DNA of 64,000 nt, from the NCBI RefSeq assembly GCF_002217945.1, contig NZ_BCMG01000001.1:186001-250000 (forward strand), in the 5' to 3' direction. Position numbers and translations under genes: made by a program. A model generated the notes under the pieces. It made no database searches, was not told where the DNA came from, and worked only from the letters and a program-made list of their open reading frames with translations. The DNA comes from Secundilactobacillus silagei JCM 19001 (lineage in GTDB: Bacteria; Bacillota; Bacilli; Lactobacillales; Lactobacillaceae). Position 1 is the first letter of the stretch. Every line of letters starts with the position of its first letter. Of this stretch, positions 58,550 to 64,000 are shown in pieces.

Positions 58550-58749
58550 ATATCCGGTGACATACCAACCAAGTTTATTTAATTGACATGAGTTTAGCAT
58601 GCTGTAATTTGGAAGTCAATTTAAATTTAATTTATGGGAGGATTCTAGCTACCAGTCATTTATTGATTATTCGCTAAGTTCGGTTTAAAACAATCAAAAT
58701 GACAGCGCATTCAGATATAATAGACGAAAACGGAAGAAGACGATCATTC

Positions 58750-59226
58750 ATGAAAATCCGCAGTTGGTTTTTGCAGCTGTGTTTGCTGGCAGCGAGTTGT
58801 TTAGTCATTTTACTGGCCGGGTTGCTTTTTTGGCGGATTCCCATTCACGCGGTTCCGGCTGGAATGCCAGCCCTTCAAGCGTACGCGTTAACGATTGGCT
58901 TGTACGTGAGCGCCATTTCGTTCATTGTTTTAGCAGTCTTTGCGTGGCAGTTATTGCACTTGATCAGCCAGCAACTGGTCTTTACCGCTAAAACGGTGCA
59001 GCTATTCGTGGCGCTTAAGTGGTCGTGTGTGGGAATTCAGCTGGGCGCCTTGACCATGTTGCCGGGAATCTACCTAGTAGCGGACCGCACTGATGCCCCA
59101 GGCGTCATGGCCATGGGGTTGATTTTCTACGCAGTTTGGCTCTTCATGACGGTTTTCTTTGCCATTTTGCAGCGCCTATGGGCCACCGCGGTCGCTTTTA
59201 AGCACGTCAGTAACGACAGTGAATGA
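58750..59226 (+). CDS. DUF2975 membrane protein
   Basis: A 158-residue protein with four membrane segments (about 7-26, 45-67, 85-106 and 118-140 from the start MKIRSWFLQLCLL), matching the DUF2975 family by layout. ATG 58750 is preferred: a TATAAT -10 lies at 58715-58720, so the upstream in-frame ATG 58699 would be in the promoter. The function is unknown. It is 42 bp before the amidotransferase gene. Note that DUF2975 genes often precede an HTH gene, which is absent here. Confidence 0.78.
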   Translation: MKIRSWFLQLCLLAASCLVILLAGLLFWRIPIHAVPAGMPALQAYALTIGLYVSAISFIVLAVFAWQLLHLISQQLVFTAKTVQLFVALKWSCVGIQLGALTMLPGIYLVADRTDAPGVMAMGLIFYAVWLFMTVFFAILQRLWATAVAFKHVSNDSE

Positions 59227-59267
59227 TTGACGACTATAACTAATTGAAATGAAGGGAAAAACAAATC

Positions 59268-59945
59268 ATGAGAATAAATGTTTTACAGCACACACCAAGT
59301 GAGGGACCTGGCAGCATTGCTGACTGGGCTGAGGCTCACGGATATCAACTTTACATCTACCACCCGTATCAGTTCAACGGTGTTCTGCCCAGCGCTGACG
59401 ATACCGATATGTTAGTGATTTTGGGCGGTCCGATGAGCCCTAATGACGATGTTGATTGGATTGCAGCGGAACGACAACTGATCAAACAACTCCTAGCCCA
59501 GCATAAACCGATCTTTGGGGCTTGCTTTGGCGCTCAGCAGATTGTTAAAGCGCTGGGTTATCAAGTCACTAAAGCACCACATAAAGAAGTTGGCTGGGCG
59601 CCGGTCTATCGGCAAAACGATGTAATTCCCGGTTTACCCAAGCAGCTGACAGCACTGCACTGGCACGAAGAGATGTTTGAGGTCCCCAAAGAAGCCCAGT
59701 TGCTGTTTACCAGTGACCTAGTTAAAAATCAGGGCTTTATATTAGCCGATAACGTTATTGGCCTGCAGTTTCATTTGGAGCCGAAAGCCATCAACGTGCG
59801 GACGATGGTCATCAATGACGGCCAGTACGCGCAGACGCATAATGCGCTGCAGCAAACGCCAGCAGCAATCTTAAAAACGGCTGTTCCCACAGACAATCAG
59901 CGAGCAATTGCGACCCTATTTGATTTTATGACACGTAAGCACTGA
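59268..59945 (+). CDS. Class I glutamine amidotransferase-like protein
   Basis: A 225-residue stand-alone amidotransferase domain. The triad is complete: Cys86 in GACFGAQQ, His169 and Glu171 in LQFHLEPK; the oxyanion loop is LGGPMSPND. It resembles GMP-synthase-like GATases such as the YfeJ/GuaA-related proteins found alone in bacteria. It is not part of the guaA gene. AAGGGAAAAA precedes the ATG. Such proteins may hydrolyse gamma-glutamyl compounds. No synthase partner is adjacent. Confidence 0.85.
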   Translation: MRINVLQHTPSEGPGSIADWAEAHGYQLYIYHPYQFNGVLPSADDTDMLVILGGPMSPNDDVDWIAAERQLIKQLLAQHKPIFGACFGAQQIVKALGYQVTKAPHKEVGWAPVYRQNDVIPGLPKQLTALHWHEEMFEVPKEAQLLFTSDLVKNQGFILADNVIGLQFHLEPKAINVRTMVINDGQYAQTHNALQQTPAAILKTAVPTDNQRAIATLFDFMTRKH

Positions 59946-60071
59946 TTCCCATTAATTAACCGGTAGTTGTGCCTGATGCTTTAATGGAGTAAACCCTTAA
60001 ATTTGTCCGTTATCCAGCGCTCAACTTGTGATATCATAATCTCTATGAACATTTTTTAGGGGGATGATAGT

Positions 60072-61412
60072 ATCATTGAGCTGTTTGAAAAGGCACCAAT
60101 ACCCAAAGCGTACTTTACACTGGCATTGCCAGTCGTTTTTGGGACGGTTATTTCCATGATTTATAACTTAACGGATACCTTTTTTATTGCGCAGACGCAA
60201 AATGCCAATTTAGTTGCCGGCATTACGCTTTGTACACCGCTGTTTTCCATGATGATCGCCCTGGGTGACATGTTTGGATTAGGCGGCAGTTCCGCTATTT
60301 CACGGTTATTGGGGAAGAAAAAGTATCAGTTGGCTGGCCGCGTCAACAGTTTTTGTTTCTACGGCGCGCTGCTGCTGGGAATCATTGTCATGATCTGTCT
60401 GTTTGCGTTTAAAAAACAGGGTTTGAATCTATTAGGGGTGACACCCAGCACATATCAATATGCCAATGTTTTCTATGAAATTATGGCGGTTGCCAGTATT
60501 TTGATCATTATCTCACTGGTACCCATTAATACTTTACGGACTGAGGGCTTAGCTACTCAATCGATGATTGGGACGGCGACGGGTACGGTTTTGAAGATCT
60601 TCTTAGACCCGCTGTTTATTTTCGGCTTTCACTTAGGGGCTGCAGGGGCTGCTTTGGCAACCGTTGTCGGCTACATTGTGACTGATACCATTCTGATTGG
60701 TTATACCGTTAAACGGGCGCGGTATCTGCAGGTCTATATTCAGCAAATGCGCATTCCGTTAGCTGAGGTCAAAGATGTCTTGATGATTGGTCTACCAGCT
60801 TCCATGACTAATTTTATGACCATGCTGGGGACGGCGTTAATGAATAACTTTTTGATCGTGTACGGTGCGAATAAAGTTGCGGGTTTTGGAATCGCAATTA
60901 AAGTTGAAACCATCGTGATCATGGTGCTGGTTGGCTTCTGCTTTGGTTCTCAGGCGCTGATTGGGTATAACTATGGGGCGCGAAATCGGCAGCGGTTAAA
61001 GAAGATCATTCAGTTTGACCTGCTAGTAAACGTGGTGTTTGCCTTTATCATTGCGCTGGGATTAATGGCGATTGCACCCGGCCTGTGCAGTCTATTCATG
61101 AAGAATCAAAGCGTGGTTTCGTCAGCCAGCTACATGTTGCGCTGGTTCTTGATCACCACGCCGTTTATTGGTGCGGTAATGGTTTTCACCACCATGTTTC
61201 AGTCGGTCAATCAGCCATTAGAAGCTTTCGTCATGTCGATTTCCCGGCAAGGCGTGGTCTTTGCGGCAGTGATCTTTATCATGGCAGCTGCCATGGGTTA
61301 TCAAGGTGTGGTCGTCTCACAACCGGTTGCAGATGTGATTACAGCCATTATCGGTTTAGGACTGTATTATCGTGATTTTGGGCCTAAAGGTAAAGTGACT
61401 GAAAAATGGTAA
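60072..61412 (+). CDS. MATE family efflux transporter, copy 1
   Basis: A multidrug/toxin extrusion pump with twelve membrane segments. Conserved parts are SMIYNLTDTFFIAQTQNANLVAG, GDMFGLGGSSAISRLLGKKK (in parts) and NYGARNRQRLKK. The N-terminus ELFEKAPIPKAYFTLALPVV is conserved in MATE proteins, so translation must begin near 60072-60075, but the codons there are ATC and ATT. TAGGGGG lies 8 bp ahead and an in-frame stop is at 60057-60059. TTG 60126 would lose that conserved segment. A near-identical second copy follows at 61583 with the same arrangement. Confidence 0.88.
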   Translation: MIELFEKAPIPKAYFTLALPVVFGTVISMIYNLTDTFFIAQTQNANLVAGITLCTPLFSMMIALGDMFGLGGSSAISRLLGKKKYQLAGRVNSFCFYGALLLGIIVMICLFAFKKQGLNLLGVTPSTYQYANVFYEIMAVASILIIISLVPINTLRTEGLATQSMIGTATGTVLKIFLDPLFIFGFHLGAAGAALATVVGYIVTDTILIGYTVKRARYLQVYIQQMRIPLAEVKDVLMIGLPASMTNFMTMLGTALMNNFLIVYGANKVAGFGIAIKVETIVIMVLVGFCFGSQALIGYNYGARNRQRLKKIIQFDLLVNVVFAFIIALGLMAIAPGLCSLFMKNQSVVSSASYMLRWFLITTPFIGAVMVFTTMFQSVNQPLEAFVMSISRQGVVFAAVIFIMAAAMGYQGVVVSQPVADVITAIIGLGLYYRDFGPKGKVTEKW

Positions 61413-61453
61413 GGTGCGTTTATTAAACGGTTCTTACCGGATATATTTCCGGT

Positions 61454-61500
61454 TTACCCAGCAACTGACAGTACTGTACTGTCAGTTGCTGGGTAATTTT
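61454..61500. terminator. Terminator with 21-bp perfect hairpin
   Basis: TTACCCAGCAACTGACAG.. and its exact complement are separated by one base (61454-61474 and 61476-61496), followed by TTTT. It ends the first MATE gene. Confidence 0.8.
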
Positions 61501-61582
61501 GGTAAACCATCAATTTTACCGTTATCCGGCGTTCAACTTGTGATACCATGACCTTTATGAACATTTTTGGGGAGATGATAGT

Positions 61583-62923
61583 ATCGTTGAGCTGTTTGAA
61601 AAGGCACCGATACCAAAAGCATATTTTACACTGGCGTTACCAGTTGTTTTAGGTACCGTGGTTTCCATGATTTACAACCTAACGGATACCTTTTTTATTG
61701 CGCAAACGCAAAATGCTAATTTGGTCGCGGGCATTACACTGTGTACGCCCTTATATCCCATGATGGTCGCATTAGGGGACATGTTTGGGTTGGGCGGCAG
61801 TTCCGCTATTTCACGATTAATGGGCAAAAAGAAATATCAACTGGCTGGTCGAATCAACAGCTTTTGTTTCTATAGTGCGCTGTTATTAAGTATTATTGTG
61901 ATGATCTGCATGTTTGTCTTCAAGCGCCAAGGCTTGAATCTATTAGGGGTTTCGGCCAGTACTTATCAGTATGCCAATATTTATTACGAAATTATGGCGG
62001 CTGCCAGCATCTTAGTTATCGTGTCGTTAGTTCCCATCAACACCTTGCGAACTGAGGGGTTGGCCGTTCAGTCGATGATTGGGACGGTAACTGGGACGGT
62101 ATTGAAGATCTTTATGGATCCGCTGTTTATTTTCGGCTTCCATTTAGGCGCAGCTGGTGCGGCGTTAGCAACGGTTGCGGGTTACATAGTGACGGACTCT
62201 ATTTTAGTTGGTTATACCATTAAACGGACGCGGTATATTCATATCCATATCCGACAAATCAAGATTCCGTTGAGGGAAGTTAAGGATGTATTAATGATTG
62301 GTCTGCCAGCATCAGTGACTAATTTTATGAACATGCTGGGAACGGCTTTAATGAATAACTTTTTAATTGTCTATGGGGCGACTAAAGTGGCCAGCTTCGG
62401 CATTGCCATGAAGGTGGAAACCATCGTCATCATGGTTTTGGTTGGTTTTAGTTTTGGTTCCCAAGCATTGATTGGCTATAACTACGGGGCTAAAAATAAG
62501 CAGCGTCTAAAGAAGATCATTCAATTTGATCTGTTGGTAAACGTTGTGTTTGCGTTCGTGATTGCCCTGGGACTGATGGTTGTTGCACCAGGCCTGTGCG
62601 GGTTATTCATGAAGAACCAAAGTGTGGTTCAGGCGGCCAGTTATATGCTGCGCTGGTTCCTGATCACAACGCCATTTATTGGCGCTGCAATGGTCTTCAC
62701 CACGATGTTTCAGTCAGTCAACAAGCCATTAGATGCATTTATCATGTCGGTTTCTCGTCAAGGCGTGATTTTTGCAGCTGTGATTATTATCCTGGCCGCG
62801 GTGATGGGTTATCAAGGGGTGATTATCTCACAACCAATTGCGGATATTATTACAGCCATTATCGGTTTAGGGCTGTATTATCGTCAGTTTGGACCTAACG
62901 GTAAGGCGTTTGAAAACTGGTAA
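61583..62923 (+). CDS. MATE family efflux transporter, copy 2
   Basis: A tandem duplicate of the preceding pump, alike over the whole length, including the region before the gene (GTTATCC-GCG-TCAACTTGTGATA). It too lacks an ATG, GTG or TTG near the conserved start: the reading frame begins with ATC GTT GAG CTG TTT GAA AAG, behind GGGGAG. The first standard codon is GTG 61658. Substitutions between the copies are scattered and mainly conservative, so both are likely functional. It ends in a strong terminator. Confidence 0.88.
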   Translation: MVELFEKAPIPKAYFTLALPVVLGTVVSMIYNLTDTFFIAQTQNANLVAGITLCTPLYPMMVALGDMFGLGGSSAISRLMGKKKYQLAGRINSFCFYSALLLSIIVMICMFVFKRQGLNLLGVSASTYQYANIYYEIMAAASILVIVSLVPINTLRTEGLAVQSMIGTVTGTVLKIFMDPLFIFGFHLGAAGAALATVAGYIVTDSILVGYTIKRTRYIHIHIRQIKIPLREVKDVLMIGLPASVTNFMNMLGTALMNNFLIVYGATKVASFGIAMKVETIVIMVLVGFSFGSQALIGYNYGAKNKQRLKKIIQFDLLVNVVFAFVIALGLMVVAPGLCGLFMKNQSVVQAASYMLRWFLITTPFIGAAMVFTTMFQSVNKPLDAFIMSVSRQGVIFAAVIIILAAVMGYQGVIISQPIADIITAIIGLGLYYRQFGPNGKAFENW

Positions 62924-62950
62924 GGCTCGCTATCTTAATATCGTAAAAAA

Positions 62951-63005
62951 ATGAAAACGGCTCGCTTATGAAACGGTTCTTTCCGTATAAGCGGGCCGTT
63001 TTCTG
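62951..63005 (+). terminator. Intrinsic terminator of MATE copy 2
   Basis: GAAAACGGCTCGCTTAT / ATAAGCGGGCCGTTTTC hairpin. The following 63006-63343 region is the upstream region of the alcohol dehydrogenase gene. Confidence 0.85.
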
Positions 63006-63129
63006 GTTTAATCACTGGATTAAATAAATATAAATATGAAAACTAGGATTACTTTCAGTTATCGCATATTATGTGATTAAAATAGCAAGCCTTTAATTTT
63101 TCTAAGAAAAAAATAATTAAATTATTTTC

Positions 63130-63143
63130 TGTAAACGCTTTAT
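63130..63143. promoter_or_regulatory. Possible CcpA (cre) site upstream of the alcohol dehydrogenase
   Basis: TGTAAACGCTTTAT fits the catabolite-responsive consensus at 12 of 14 positions and lies 200 bp before the gene. Alcohol dehydrogenases are common CcpA targets. Weak on its own. Confidence 0.35.
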
Positions 63144-63343
63144 TTTTTGCTGGAAAAGAGCTATAACAGAGTTGTAAGCAAATGAGAAGCAATTCACAAG
63201 CAATCCTTTCATACGAATGAAACTATAACTTTTTAATTATCATTAGCGTTTTAAGGATAATTTGTAAATTGATTTTCATCTCAACTTTCATCTAATTATT
63301 TTGTTTAATTTGTTTAAATTAATCATTTGGAGATGATGGAGTT

Positions 63344-64000
63344 ATGCGTATCAAAGCAGCAGTTGTTGATAAAAAGGGTGCTTCATTTGAAATGCGCGAT
63401 GACGTCGAATTAGCACCAATGCAAGCAGATGACTTGCAGATTCATATGGTAGCTACAGGGATTTGTCATTCTGATGAAGCCTTACGTAAAGGTGACGCCG
63501 AAATTGGTTACCCAATTATCCTCGGTCATGAAGGTTCAGGAATCGTTGAAAAGATCGGCCCAGAAGTTAAAAACTTCAAAGTCGGTGATCACGTTGTACT
63601 TTCATTCTATGGTTGCGGAAATTGTGTAAACTGTTTGAAAGGTGTTCCAACACAATGCTTGAACTACGCGGCTAATAACTTATCAGGAGTTCGTCCAGAT
63701 GGCAGTGCTCACTTTACTGAAAACGGTAAAGATGTTGCTGATATGTTTGACCAATCATCATTCACTACAACTACTGTTGTTCGTGAGCGTAACGCTGTTA
63801 AGGTTGACAAGAGCCTTGACTTACGTAAATTAGGACCTCTGGGCTGTGGCTACGTTACAGGTAGTGGTACCGTCTTAAATACTTTGAAGCCACGTCCAGG
63901 TCAAACAATCGCCGTCTTCGGTACTGGTGCCGTTGGTCTTGCAGCTATGATGGCTGGTAAGATTTCTGGCTGTGTTACCGTTATCGCGGTCGATGTTGTT
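63344..64000 (+). CDS. Zinc-dependent alcohol dehydrogenase, N-terminal part
   Basis: The gene runs off the right edge; 219 residues are visible. It is a class III-like medium-chain zinc ADH: catalytic zinc ligands Cys41 (GICHSDE) and His62-Glu63 (GHEGSG), structural zinc Cys91, Cys94, Cys97 and Cys105 in GCGNCVNCLKG.., and the NAD motif GTGAVGLAAMMAG at about 196-208. It resembles aryl/benzyl alcohol and long-chain ADHs of lactobacilli, which fits the aromatic theme of the region. ATG 63344 follows TTGGAGATGATGG. A long AT-rich upstream region suggests regulation. Confidence 0.9.
   Translation, partial: MRIKAAVVDKKGASFEMRDDVELAPMQADDLQIHMVATGICHSDEALRKGDAEIGYPIILGHEGSGIVEKIGPEVKNFKVGDHVVLSFYGCGNCVNCLKGVPTQCLNYAANNLSGVRPDGSAHFTENGKDVADMFDQSSFTTTTVVRERNAVKVDKSLDLRKLGPLGCGYVTGSGTVLNTLKPRPGQTIAVFGTGAVGLAAMMAGKISGCVTVIAVDVV

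Noticed and set aside
60064-60066. ATG just before the first MATE gene as its start
   Set aside because: It is out of frame with the pump, and I see no convincing slippery sequence for a frameshift.

Overview
The window reads as a chromosomal segment of a low-to-moderate GC Gram-positive lactic acid bacterium of the family Lactobacillaceae. The reasons are strong AGGAGG ribosome binding sites, frequent TTG/GTG starts, a methionine T-box leader, and Lactobacillus-style families: MATE pumps, Rrf2, LysR and MarR regulators, a II-A Cas9 with csn2, and I-E repeats resembling those of lactobacilli. I cannot name the species. I see no rRNA, tRNA, prophage or insertion sequence.

Layout. 1-4.8 kb: the end of guaA, two small secreted proteins, a zinc-ribbon membrane protein, and metA behind a T-box. 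5-7.1 kb: a two-gene cassette of a MazG-like pyrophosphohydrolase and a GIY-YIG/DUF2075 ATPase, plausibly defensive. 7.2-16.7 kb: a complete type II-A CRISPR-Cas locus, made of a solitary repeat, two membrane proteins, cas9, an antisense tracrRNA, cas1, cas2, csn2 and an array of 28 repeats. 16.7-17.4 kb: an orphan, diverged Cas6e gene. 17.6-33.7 kb: an accessory redox/aromatic-type metabolic island (amidohydrolases, SDRs, 3-hydroxyacyl-CoA dehydrogenase, quinone oxidoreductase, flavin oxidoreductase, transaminase, monooxygenase) with TetR, MarR and LysR regulators. 33.8-48 kb: a complete type I-E system, with array 1 (25 repeats), two small inserted genes, cas3-cse1-cse2-cas7-cas5-cas6e-cas1-cas2/dnaQ, and array 2 (25 repeats) with decayed repeats at its end. 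48.8-58.5 kb: a second metabolic stretch repeating modules of the first (3-hydroxyacyl-CoA dehydrogenase + TetR, MarR genes), with a CMD/hydrolase fusion, a metallo-beta-lactamase-fold protein and an aminotransferase/ornithine-cyclodeaminase operon behind a structured leader. 58.7-64 kb: DUF2975 protein, glutamine amidotransferase, tandem MATE pumps and a truncated zinc alcohol dehydrogenase.

The most notable signal is non-coding. About 100 bp upstream of cas3 there is a mini-CRISPR of two degenerate I-E repeats around a 33-nt pseudo-spacer, preceded by an extended -10 promoter. The first 11 nt of its guide match the DNA just before cas3, next to AAC, which fits the pyrimidine seen at repeat position 29 in both arrays. 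This is the design expected of an RNA by which Cascade represses its own operon (CreR type), or of a CreA-type antitoxin. The type II locus shows weaker parallels: a solitary repeat whose guide-like flank has a 9-nt match in the promoter region 60 bp downstream, and a tracrRNA upstream region sharing 10 nt with the leaders of cas9 and its upstream gene. The window may therefore hold two CRISPR systems that each carry built-in self-regulating guides. All of this is inferred from sequence and untested.
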